From Patescibacteria group bacterium (GTDB lineage: Bacteria; Patescibacteriota; Minisyncoccia; Phycocordibacterales; UBA12445): DNA of 13,494 nt. This document shows, in pieces, positions 1 through 6,075 of this stretch. The stretch's first letter is position 1. Each line of letters opens with the position of its first letter. The stretch spans positions 1-13,494 of the forward strand of contig JAKLHJ010000020.1 in assembly GCA_022710205.1 (NCBI GenBank), written 5' to 3'. A program made the position numbers and the translations under genes. The notes beneath the pieces were generated by a model that was not told the origin of the DNA, made no database searches, and saw nothing but the letters and a program-made list of their open reading frames with translations.

Positions 1-1
1 A

Positions 2-826
2 GTAGAAATGGGATTATGGCCTGGACCTGCTCCAACTGGCTACATGAAAGAAAAGCGAACGGATCGGAAGTGCGAAACACTTCTTGATCCAGAGCGTGCC
101 CCAATCATTAAGAAAATGTTTGAGAAAGTTGCGTATGAGCACTGGAGCGGACGAAAGATATACAACTGGCTCAAATTTGACCTCAATATGAGAACCGCCG
201 CAGGAAAGAAACATTTGAGTTTGGGAAATATCTATAAGATTTTAGACAATACTTTCTACTATGGTGTTTTTGAATATCCAAGAAAGTCAGGAAACTGGTA
301 TACAGGAAAACATGAAGCGATAGTTACTAAAGAATTATTTGATCTCGTTCAAAGTCAGGTAAAAAGTAATGTGTTGCGAATAGAAAATAAAGAATTTGCC
401 TTCACTAAAATGATGTTCTGTGGATTATGCGGATCTGGTATATCGGCAGACGAGAAATTCAAAAAACTCAAGAACGGTGGTGTTGCAAGATACGTCTATT
501 ATGGATGTACTAAAGCGCGCGGGGTGGATTGTAAATGTGGCTATACCGAAGAGAAAGAAGTAATTAAACAGTTCAACGAACTGATTGAAAAGATAAATTT
601 AAATGAAATAGAAGTTAAAGAAAAGATAAAGGCTGACGTTGAACGATTTTCCAAACTACAGAAATTCCTGCTAGGAAACAAGGAGAAAGTCAGCGCTGAC
701 AGTATCGATGTTCGAGGCTATGCGAAGTTCGTCCTGAAAGAAGGAAGTGATATTGAAAAACGAGAACTGCTAGGGTGCCTGAAGAGCAGGATTTGCTTGG
801 CGAATAAAAAAATTAGTCTGAAATAA
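2..826 (+). CDS. Large serine recombinase, C-terminal part (5' end outside window)
   Basis: The reading frame is open to the left edge, so the first ATG (8) is internal. Visible are the Recombinase domain, from the typical WPG-AP-GY turn near the start through KHLSLGNIYKILDNTFYYG (about residues 70-90), then a zinc beta-ribbon with CGLCG (about 140) and later Cys residues in YYGC and CKCG, then a Lys/Glu-rich helical tail. The catalytic resolvase domain with the nucleophilic serine should lie upstream of the window and cannot be checked. Such enzymes integrate or excise phages and mobile islands by cutting att sites. The stop lies one base from the stop of the convergent unknown gene, and a tRNA-Ser follows, which suggests the edge of an integrated element. 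Family assignment is firm; whether the gene is intact is unknown. Confidence 0.88.
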   Translation, partial: VEMGLWPGPAPTGYMKEKRTDRKCETLLDPERAPIIKKMFEKVAYEHWSGRKIYNWLKFDLNMRTAAGKKHLSLGNIYKILDNTFYYGVFEYPRKSGNWYTGKHEAIVTKELFDLVQSQVKSNVLRIENKEFAFTKMMFCGLCGSGISADEKFKKLKNGGVARYVYYGCTKARGVDCKCGYTEEKEVIKQFNELIEKINLNEIEVKEKIKADVERFSKLQKFLLGNKEKVSADSIDVRGYAKFVLKEGSDIEKRELLGCLKSRICLANKKISLK

Positions 827-827
827 T

Positions 828-1493
828 CTACGGAACCAAGGTCATTGTATCTGCTGTGTAGTCAGTTGTTTTTTCTGGTACCTTGGTACCTCTTGTTGCT
901 GTCGTAAAATCATTCTGATTTGCTACTTTACACATTGCGCCCCAGTCACACTGATACTTAAACACTTGAGGAAAGATACCTATAAAACTGAAGTTGGTTC
1001 CTTGTGTAGCCTCGTTTGCGACAAGAAAAATAGCGAGAGCTTTTGGTTTTAGATTCTGAATGAAAGTAGCGACTTTCTCGTGTGCAAAAACCTGTTTCCT
1101 TCTAACAAAGGCGATAAGTGTCATTCCTGAATAATCCTTTTCACCGAGTTTTCTCTCGATAGATTTTTCAATATCTTCAGTATCATGCTCGCTGATTTCA
1201 AAAACTTCCACTTGTAGTTGCTCCATAGTATTGCCCAATCCTTTTACATGAGGAACTAGTTTCATAGCTAAAACATCTGGCGGATCATTTTGGGGAATTT
1301 GAATCCACCATTCTACAGGTTCAATTTTTGAATGGCATGTCATGGCAACGGCGCAAACCCATGCCTCCCTTGCTCTCTTGATTTTCTTCTTGTCGCCAGA
1401 TCTTTCTATATTCGCCCATTCCTGAATAACATAACGAGGAGAAAACCATATTTTGTCGCTATAGGGTCTGTGTGCCATAAATTCATCATACAT
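828..1493 (-). CDS. Unknown 221-aa protein beside the recombinase
   Basis: I do not recognise this protein. It is soluble, with no signal peptide or membrane segment. The N-terminal third is basic and Trp-rich (KIWFSPRYVIQEWANIE, EAWVCAVAMTC, VEWWIQIPQ). The middle reads as strand-helix-strand: VEVFEI, an Asp/Glu-rich helix with a Lys, then MTLIAFVRRK. That order is seen in some nuclease-like folds, but this is only a weak resemblance. Cysteines occur at AMTC and in the QCDWGAMC segment. The ATG at 1491-1493 has no Shine-Dalgarno, and an internal Met six codons later (MAHRPYS) is an alternative start. A strong hairpin ends only 7 bases upstream. It converges tail to tail with the serine recombinase, so it is probably cargo of the same element; that is inference from position. 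Confidence 0.6.
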   Translation of the reverse strand: MYDEFMAHRPYSDKIWFSPRYVIQEWANIERSGDKKKIKRAREAWVCAVAMTCHSKIEPVEWWIQIPQNDPPDVLAMKLVPHVKGLGNTMEQLQVEVFEISEHDTEDIEKSIERKLGEKDYSGMTLIAFVRRKQVFAHEKVATFIQNLKPKALAIFLVANEATQGTNFSFIGIFPQVFKYQCDWGAMCKVANQNDFTTATRGTKVPEKTTDYTADTMTLVP

Positions 1494-1500
1494 TTATCAA

Positions 1501-1534
1501 ATACAAAAAGCACTGAAATCAGTGCTTTTTGTAT
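1501..1534. terminator. Perfect 14-bp hairpin, bidirectional terminator
   Basis: Two perfect 14-base arms (1501-1514 and 1521-1534) enclose a 6-base loop. The stem has an A5 run on one side and a T5 run on the other, so it can act in both directions. It lies just downstream of tRNA-Ser on the minus strand, the obvious gene for it to terminate. It also sits immediately before the start of the unknown minus-strand gene. Confidence 0.75.
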
Positions 1535-1555
1535 GCATGTCGTGCTATCACGACT

Positions 1556-1640
1556 TGGCGGAGGGTAGAGGAGTCGAACCTCTAAGGGCTTTCACCCGAT
1601 AGTTTTCAAGACTATTGCCATACCATTAGGCGAACCCTCC
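1556..1640 (-). tRNA. tRNA-Ser (anticodon UGA), CCA encoded
   Basis: On the minus strand the acceptor arms (1634-1640 and 1560-1566) pair over 7 bp, with discriminator G and an encoded CCA (1556-1558). The anticodon loop CTTGAAA sits on a perfect 5-bp stem and gives anticodon TGA, which reads UCA. There is a long variable arm with a small GGG/CCC stem, as expected for class II tRNAs, and a T arm AGAGG-TTCGACT-CCTCT. It is the only one of the three tRNAs here with encoded CCA. It borders the recombinase side of the window and is a possible integration target. Confidence 0.95.
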
Positions 1641-1662
1641 GTGTTTTCTTCAGGCCTTTAGG

Positions 1663-1691
1663 ATACTAGCAGAATGTGGACAAAAATTAAA
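1663..1691 (-). promoter_or_regulatory. Candidate promoter of tRNA-Ser (extended -10)
   Basis: On the minus strand TGC-TAGTAT forms an extended -10 (-10 at 1663-1668, TG at 1670-1671). A weak -35 TTTAAT (1686-1691) lies 17 bases upstream. Transcription would start roughly 15 bases before the mature tRNA. The -35 is poor, so the TG extension would have to do much of the work. Confidence 0.4.
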
Positions 1692-1744
1692 GAGGTGTGC
1701 CTGTCCCGTTAAAAGTTTACAGACTAAAGATGCCTAACTCTTAT

Positions 1745-1763
1745 CGAAGCCGCAGGCGCTTCG
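1745..1763. repeat. Short hairpin with CGCAGGCG core
   Basis: A 6-bp stem (cgaagc at 1745-1750, gcttcg at 1758-1763) encloses the core cgcaggc. The same CGCAGGCG core caps two other hairpins in the window (2445-2466 and inside 5976-6003), each with a different stem. No gene covers it. It lies between the divergent tRNA-Ser and the leaderless membrane-protein gene. Confidence 0.5.
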
Positions 1764-1792
1764 CAGACAAACAAAAAACAGACCGCATAATT

Positions 1793-1821
1793 TTGTCGAA
1801 CTTTTAATGGGATGTTATAAT
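1793..1821 (+). promoter_or_regulatory. Promoter giving a leaderless mRNA
   Basis: A -35 TTGTCG (1793-1798) and a consensus -10 TATAAT (1816-1821) are spaced by 17 bases. Only six bases separate the -10 from ATG 1828, so transcription should begin at or within a base or two of the start codon. A 14-base segment at 1799-1812, inside the spacer, is the imperfect inverted copy (13 of 14) of 1704-1717. That pair may be a binding site or the trace of a small insertion. Confidence 0.7.
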
Positions 1822-1827
1822 TTGAAC

Positions 1828-2337
1828 ATGTATAACAATGAACCGGAAATTTTAAATCCAATTAGAGGCACAACGGAGATCTCGTGGGAGACGCTAGAAC
1901 ACGAACACATTCCGGTCTCAAATGACTGGTATTGGACCATCGGTCTCGTGGCCGCTATTTCCGCCGTAGCTTCTTTTTACTATGGAAACATAGTTTTTGG
2001 AGCATTCTCCATTGTGGCCGGTCTCACGATGATAATGTTTAAAATTAAAGGCCCGGAACACATTAAGGTTCGGTTAACCCCACGAGGAATTATAGTAAAA
2101 AACTCTTTATACCCTTACGGAAGAATCGAGTCATTCTGGATATATGAAGACAGCGGTCAGCTGGAGCAGATGAATGAGCTTTCAATAAAATCTGATCGCG
2201 CCTTTTTGCCTCAAATAATAATTCCGCTCGGAGACGCCGATGTTGAACTGGTAAAAGATTATCTCTCCAGATATATCAAAGAGGAATATCACGAAAAAAC
2301 ACTCGCAGATGTTGTCTCAGAGTATATAGGCTTCTAA
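1828..2337 (+). CDS. Two-TM membrane protein with a PH-like C-terminal domain
   Basis: I chose ATG 1828 (169 aa, MYNNEPEIL...) over the in-frame ATG at 1807, because 1807 lies upstream of the -10 box and cannot be on that transcript. After about 33 polar residues come two hydrophobic segments (about 34-52 and 54-72) with a very short turn, FYYGN. The soluble remainder starts IKVRLTPRGIIVKNSLYPYGRIESFWIYED, a beta-rich pattern like the bacterial PH-like domains found behind paired membrane helices. A helical tail (VELVKDYLSRYIKEEY) follows. The protein is probably anchored in the cytoplasmic membrane with the domain inside. No function can be named. It is a single-gene unit whose stop lies two bases before the tRNA-Arg-derived repeat. 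Confidence 0.75.
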   Translation: MYNNEPEILNPIRGTTEISWETLEHEHIPVSNDWYWTIGLVAAISAVASFYYGNIVFGAFSIVAGLTMIMFKIKGPEHIKVRLTPRGIIVKNSLYPYGRIESFWIYEDSGQLEQMNELSIKSDRAFLPQIIIPLGDADVELVKDYLSRYIKEEYHEKTLADVVSEYIGF

Positions 2338-2338
2338 A

Positions 2339-2472
2339 CAATCCTCTCGGCAGGAATCTTCCCCTACGGGGACGGTATAGGTTTCCGATATTTTAGAAAT
2401 TAAAATTTCTAAAATATAACGGAGAACCTTTTCGATTCCTACACGCAAGGCGCGCAGGCGCCTTGCTCTCAA
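2339..2472 (-). repeat. Composite repeat attached to tRNA-Arg (tRNA-end copies)
   Basis: Reading away from tRNA-Arg on the minus strand, the segment holds five parts. (1) A 9-bp GC-rich hairpin with loop CTGC (2445-2466). (2) An inverted 12-base copy of the tRNA T-arm/acceptor (2431-2442). (3) A long AT-rich hairpin whose core is a perfect 13-bp stem, flanked by further pairing (about 2380-2427). (4) A CCCCGTAGGGG hairpin (about 2360-2371). (5) A direct copy of the tRNA 3' end plus its flank (2339-2358), 19 of 20 bases identical to 2470-2489. The same order of parts recurs after tRNA-Lys at 8953-9359. The direct repeat of a tRNA 3' end is the usual mark of integration at a tRNA, but nothing in the 134 bases codes for protein. 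Confidence 0.7.
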
Positions 2473-2544
2473 TCCTCTCGGTAGGAATCGAACCTACATC
2501 AGAAGCTCCGCAAGCTCCTATTCTATCCATTGAACTACGAGAGG
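2473..2544 (-). tRNA. tRNA-Arg (anticodon GCG)
   Basis: The 72-nt minus-strand cloverleaf has a 7-bp acceptor (CCTCTCG/CGAGAGG), a D stem GTTC/GAAT with one G-U, an anticodon stem GGAGC/GCTTC with one G-U, loop TTGCGGA, a 4-nt variable loop and T arm GTAGG-TTCGATT-CCTAC. U33 and a purine at 37 are in place, so the anticodon is GCG (reads CGC and CGU). CCA is not encoded: discriminator A is followed by TTG. Most bacteria read these codons with an ACG anticodon modified to inosine, so GCG is less usual. Confidence 0.93.
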
Positions 2545-2553
2545 ATAATATAC

Positions 2554-2581
2554 ACTATAATAAAACAAAAGAATAAGTAAA
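2554..2581 (-). promoter_or_regulatory. Candidate promoter of tRNA-Arg
   Basis: On the minus strand a -35 TTTACT (2576-2581) and a -10 TATAGT (2554-2559) are separated by 16 bases. They lie directly after the rpsT terminator and end 9 bases before the mature tRNA 5' end. The -10 matches consensus at 5 of 6 positions and the -35 at 4 of 6. Confidence 0.5.
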
Positions 2582-2609
2582 CAAAAACACCCCACTAGGG
2601 GTGTTTTTT
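2582..2609 (-). terminator. Rho-independent terminator of rpsT
   Basis: The stem CACCCC/GGGGTG (2588-2593 and 2598-2603) has a 4-base loop. It is flanked by an A run on the plus-strand left side, which becomes the U tract for minus-strand transcripts, and by a T run on the right. It starts 8 bases after the S20 stop codon. Confidence 0.85.
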
Positions 2610-2616
2610 AAATTTG

Positions 2617-2886
2617 TTATTTTCCGGAAGCTTTCTTAACGAGCTTGGCCAATCTTGATTTCTTTCTGGCGGCTGTGTTCTTTTTGATAACCCCCTTCTT
2701 CATGGCCTTATCGATTGCCTTATAAGCCTCTGACAAGTTCTTCTTGGCGGCATCGAGGTCCTTAGCGGTAACCAATTTTCTAACGTCCTTAATAGAAGAT
2801 CTCATGGCTCCGGCTCTTCTTTGGTTGAAGACCCTCTTTCTCAAAGAGGCCCTCGCTGCTTTCTTTGCTGACTTTGTTATTGCCAT
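2617..2886 (-). CDS. rpsT: 30S ribosomal protein S20
   Basis: This 89-aa, very Lys/Ala/Arg-rich protein begins MAITKSAKKAARASLRKRVFNQRR and ends in a basic helix with KKNTAARKKSRLAKLVKK, the standard S20 composition, length and motif order. S20 binds 16S rRNA during 30S assembly. No Shine-Dalgarno is visible before the ATG (TTTATTTAG-ATG). Upstream is AT-rich sequence containing an exact 16-base match (2907-2922) to the inverse of 5015-5030. A weak promoter candidate, TTGCTT-N17-TAGTAT, lies further upstream on the minus strand. It is a single-gene unit divergent from ruvA and ended by the hairpin at 2588-2603. Confidence 0.97.
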   Translation of the reverse strand: MAITKSAKKAARASLRKRVFNQRRAGAMRSSIKDVRKLVTAKDLDAAKKNLSEAYKAIDKAMKKGVIKKNTAARKKSRLAKLVKKASGK

Positions 2887-3057
2887 CTAAATAAATTAAG
2901 AATTAACAATTACGAATTACGAGTTAAAGTCGTTTTCGTTATTGAAATGATACTACATTAATATCCTGTAAAAAGCAAGGCCACCCCAGGACTCGCAATA
3001 TTGGCTTGGCTTTGTTATTCTTAACTCATAATTCTTAATTCATAATTCCTTTATTAA

Positions 3058-3630
3058 ATGATTGCTCAAATTGAGGGTAAAATAACGCATATCGGCGATA
3101 AATTCTTGATTATAAATGTCTCCGGCCTCGGTTTTAAGGTATTTGTGACAAAAGACCTTCTGTTCCAGTTTGAAAAAGAAGGCGCCAAAAACGTCTCACT
3201 TCACACTTATCTCTCTGTAAAAGAGGATGCTCTAGATTTATATGGTTTTGAGAATTTAGAGGACCTTAATTTTTTTGAAAAAATTATTTCGGTCTCGGGC
3301 ATCGGCCCCAAGAAAGCGCTTGGAATAATGTCTATCGCCCCGGTCCAGACGTTGAAGAAGGCTATCTCATCAAAAGATATTTCTTACCTTACGCAAGTGT
3401 CCGGCATCGGCGCCAAAAACGCCGAAAAAATAGTTCTCGAGCTTAGAGACAAAATGAAAGGAGAAGACGGCGATGGAGAATTGCTCAAGGAGGAGTCTGA
3501 CGTTATTATGGCAATCAAGTCTCTCGGATATACCGCGAACGATGCGAGAAAGGCGCTAAAAAATATACCTGCGGACATAAAAGGGGTTTCGCAAAGAGTT
3601 AAATGGGTGTTGAAAGAATTAGGAAAATAA
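3058..3630 (+). CDS. ruvA: Holliday junction DNA helicase subunit RuvA
   Basis: At 190 aa it is the usual RuvA length. The order is an N-terminal OB-like domain (MIAQIEGKITHIGDKFLIINVSG-GF), two helix-hairpin-helix motifs (SVSGIGPKKALGI about 79-91 and VSGIGAKNAEKIVLEL about 114-129), an acidic linker (GEDGDGELLKEE), and domain III (SDVIMAIKSLGYTANDARKAL), which contacts RuvB. RuvA tetramers bind four-way junctions and load RuvB for branch migration. No strong ribosome site precedes the ATG; the upstream DNA is AT-rich and repetitive. The gene leads a plus-strand run with the Mur ligase 46 bases downstream and mutM after it. No ruvB or ruvC is in the window. Confidence 0.97.
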   Translation: MIAQIEGKITHIGDKFLIINVSGLGFKVFVTKDLLFQFEKEGAKNVSLHTYLSVKEDALDLYGFENLEDLNFFEKIISVSGIGPKKALGIMSIAPVQTLKKAISSKDISYLTQVSGIGAKNAEKIVLELRDKMKGEDGDGELLKEESDVIMAIKSLGYTANDARKALKNIPADIKGVSQRVKWVLKELGK

Positions 3631-3676
3631 TTAGAAGATAGAGAATAGAAAATAGATAATAATTACAGTAGAGAAT

Positions 3677-5011
3677 ATGCAAGAAAAACTTGAAAAAATA
3701 AAAAAAATGCTTCCGCGAACCATGCTGGAACAGATGAGGCCGCTTTATCATTACGCTCTTTCATACACGGGAAAGTTGGTCTATAATAATCCCTCAAAAG
3801 ATATTTTTGTAATAGGCGTTACGGGCACAAAAGGAAAATCGTCAACGGCGGAAATATTAAACGCGATACTGGAAGAGGCCGGATACAAGACCGCCATACT
3901 CTCTACGGTTAGATTTAAAATAGGCGACGAAACAGAACCAAATCTGATGAAAATGACCATGCCGGGAAGGTTCTTCGTCCAAAAATTCTTGCGCCGGGCG
4001 GTAGATAAAAAATGCGACTACGCTATCGTAGAGATGACGTCGGAAGGGGCAAAAAACTACAGACACCGATTCGTAGACATGAACGCGCTCATTTTCACGA
4101 ATATCTCCCCCGAGCACATTGAGTCGCACGGCTCTTTTGAAAATTATCTCGGCGCGAAGCTTCAAATAGCAAAAAGGCTCGAACATGGTAGCAAGCCAAG
4201 CAAGACCATTGTCGTGAATGAGGACGACGATAAGGCCGGAAAATTCCTTGCGATAAATGTGCCGAATAAAATTACATATTCAATAAAAGAAGCAAAACCT
4301 TTCACTCTAACAAAAGAAGGATCTGATATTAATTTATTTGGAGTCAGGGTGCAGACAAGCCTGCCGGGAGAATTTAATGTCTACAACATTTTAGCGGCCG
4401 CAAAATTCGCGCAGAGCATGGGGGTAAAGACCGAGACCATAAAAAAGGCGATTGAAAAACTAAAAACTATTCCGGGGAGGTTAGAAAAAATAGAGATAAG
4501 CCTGGCACACTTGAAATTTGAAGGAAACAAAAAACCCGTCGGCTTAGGAATCTTCCCGAACTTCTCCGTGATTGTTGACTACGCCCACACCGCCGACTCT
4601 TTGGAAAAGGTTTACAAAGTATTCAAAAACGAAAGAAAAATCTGCGTATTGGGCTCTTGCGGTGGAGGCAGAGACAAGTGGAAGAGACCTCTCATGGGCG
4701 AAGTTGCCGATAAAAATTGCGACGAAATTATTCTTACCGACGAGGACCCTTATGACGATGACATAGAGGAAATAATTCAATGCGTCGCTAGCGGAGTAAA
4801 ACAGCACAAACCTAAAATTATTTTAGACAGAAGAGAAGCAATAAGAGAAGCATTAAGAACCGCGAAGGAGGGAGATGCCGTAATTATAACCGGCAAGGGC
4901 ACAGATCCGTTCATAATGGGCCCGAATGGAACCAAAAAAGTTTGGAGCGACAAAAAAGTGGCGGAGGAAGAACTCATTGCGCTGGCGTTAGAAAGAAATT
5001 CTAAATCCTAA
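3677..5011 (+). CDS. MurE-type Mur ligase, lacking the usual N-terminal domain
   Basis: This 444-aa ATP-dependent Mur ligase family protein has a P-loop GVTGTKGKSS at residues 47-56, the central segment NISPEHIESHGSFENY, VDYAHT at 300-305, and GSCGGGRDKWKRP at 326-338, the MurE-like order. Canonical MurE has its P-loop near residue 110; here only about 45 residues precede it, so the UDP-MurNAc-binding domain is mostly absent. The substrate motif usually DNPR (diaminopimelate type) reads EDPY (356-359), and the late GKGHE motif reads GKGTD. The protein should add an amino acid to a peptidoglycan stem peptide, but which one, and whether the acceptor is the standard UDP-tripeptide precursor, cannot be read from the sequence. 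The start ATG 3677 has a weak GAGA upstream. It is co-directional with ruvA and mutM. Confidence 0.88.
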   Translation: MQEKLEKIKKMLPRTMLEQMRPLYHYALSYTGKLVYNNPSKDIFVIGVTGTKGKSSTAEILNAILEEAGYKTAILSTVRFKIGDETEPNLMKMTMPGRFFVQKFLRRAVDKKCDYAIVEMTSEGAKNYRHRFVDMNALIFTNISPEHIESHGSFENYLGAKLQIAKRLEHGSKPSKTIVVNEDDDKAGKFLAINVPNKITYSIKEAKPFTLTKEGSDINLFGVRVQTSLPGEFNVYNILAAAKFAQSMGVKTETIKKAIEKLKTIPGRLEKIEISLAHLKFEGNKKPVGLGIFPNFSVIVDYAHTADSLEKVYKVFKNERKICVLGSCGGGRDKWKRPLMGEVADKNCDEIILTDEDPYDDDIEEIIQCVASGVKQHKPKIILDRREAIREALRTAKEGDAVIITGKGTDPFIMGPNGTKKVWSDKKVAEEELIALALERNSKS

Positions 5012-5052
5012 TTTTCGTAATTCGTAATTGATAATTTTTTAATTAATTTTCT

Positions 5053-5952
5053 ATGCCCGAATTACCGGAAGTTACAACTATTGTTTTTGGTCTAAATAAA
5101 AAAGTTAAAGGACTGACAATAAGGGACATTTGGACCGACTGGCCAAAGACCATAAAGTCACATTCTTTTACTGAATTTAAAAAAGAGGTCATAGGTAAAA
5201 AAATACTCACATCCGAAAGAGTCGGGAAAAATGTCCTAACTCATCTTTCCGGAAACAAAACCATTCTATTTCATATGAAGATGACAGGGCACCTTCTCTA
5301 CGGAAAATGGAAACTCAAAAAAGAAGGAGACAAAAATATCTGGAAACCAGAAAAGGAGGGCACTCCCCTTTCTGATCCATACAATAGATTCATTCACATT
5401 ATTTTTTATCTTTCGAACGGCTACGAATTAGCTTTTTCCGATGTAAGAAAATTCGGAAAAATTGTTTTGTTGGAAGAGGGAAAAGAATTTGAATCAAAAG
5501 ACCTGAAACATCTGGGCCCCGATCCGATGAAAAAAGATTTTAATTTCGCGAAATTCAAAAAGGCGCTATCAAAAAAGAAAGACGGCGCAATCAAACAAAT
5601 TTTGATGGCACAAGAGATCATCTCCGGTATCGGAAATATCTACTCCGACGAAATACTCTGGCGAGCCGGAATAAACCCAAAAGAACGTTTGAAAAAATTA
5701 AACGAAAAAGATCTGAGAAACATATTCACTGCGACAAAAGATATCTTGGGACGATCAATAAAAATGGGAGGAGACTCTATGTCTGATTTCAGAAATATTG
5801 AAGGAGAAAAGGGCTCGTATCAAAAATGCCATCTTGTATACAGACAGACGGGAAAAGCCTGCAACAAAAAAGGGTGCAAAGGTATCATCCGCCGGACAAA
5901 AGTCGGAGGTAGAAGCGCCCACTTTTGTGAAACGCATCAAGCTTTGAAATAA
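5053..5952 (+). CDS. mutM: Formamidopyrimidine-DNA glycosylase (Fpg/MutM)
   Basis: The 299-aa protein starts MPELPEV, giving the catalytic Pro2 (after Met removal) and Glu3, with Lys59 in RVGKNVL matching the conserved Lys57 of E. coli Fpg. HMKMTGHL, DVRKFGK, HLGPDP and SGIGNIYSDEILWRAGINP (helix-two-turn-helix) follow in family order. It excises 8-oxoguanine and related oxidised bases and nicks the abasic site. The C-terminal zinc finger is unusual: ligands appear to be Cys270-x4-Cys275 and Cys292-x2-His295 instead of four Cys in C-x2-C pairs; Arg287 in GGRSAHFC keeps the DNA-contacting position. It is longer than usual (about 270) through an insertion rich in Lys near residues 84-105. It lies 41 bases after the Mur ligase, with no clear Shine-Dalgarno. 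Confidence 0.95.
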   Translation: MPELPEVTTIVFGLNKKVKGLTIRDIWTDWPKTIKSHSFTEFKKEVIGKKILTSERVGKNVLTHLSGNKTILFHMKMTGHLLYGKWKLKKEGDKNIWKPEKEGTPLSDPYNRFIHIIFYLSNGYELAFSDVRKFGKIVLLEEGKEFESKDLKHLGPDPMKKDFNFAKFKKALSKKKDGAIKQILMAQEIISGIGNIYSDEILWRAGINPKERLKKLNEKDLRNIFTATKDILGRSIKMGGDSMSDFRNIEGEKGSYQKCHLVYRQTGKACNKKGCKGIIRRTKVGGRSAHFCETHQALK

Positions 5953-5975
5953 AACTTTTTGATCGCCATGTTTTC

Positions 5976-6051
5976 TTGTCATTCCCGCGCAGGCGGGAAT
6001 CCAGTATGCCTAAAATTAAAAGATGGATTCCCGCCTGCGCGGGAATGACAA
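5976..6051. repeat. Inverted pair of 28-bp ATTCCC-N8-GGGAAT repeats
   Basis: Two perfect inverted 28-base arms (5976-6003 and 6024-6051) surround a 20-base AT-rich spacer. Each arm is itself a hairpin, ATTCCC-GCGCAGGC-GGGAAT, the ATTCCC-N8-GGGAAT layout known from Neisseria dRS3 elements and from similar repeats scattered in many genomes. It lies between the convergent ends of mutM and the methyltransferase gene, where it could end transcription from both sides. There is no coding sequence inside; the peptide read across it (VIPAQAGI...DSRLRGNDK) is a familiar artefact of this repeat. Confidence 0.85.
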
Positions 6052-6075
6052 AAAGAAGAAGAAACAGAAAAACGG

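Noticed and set aside
1807..1827. Earlier ATG (1807) as start of the membrane-protein gene
   Set aside because: It lies upstream of the -10 box TATAAT (1816-1821), so the transcript would not contain it.
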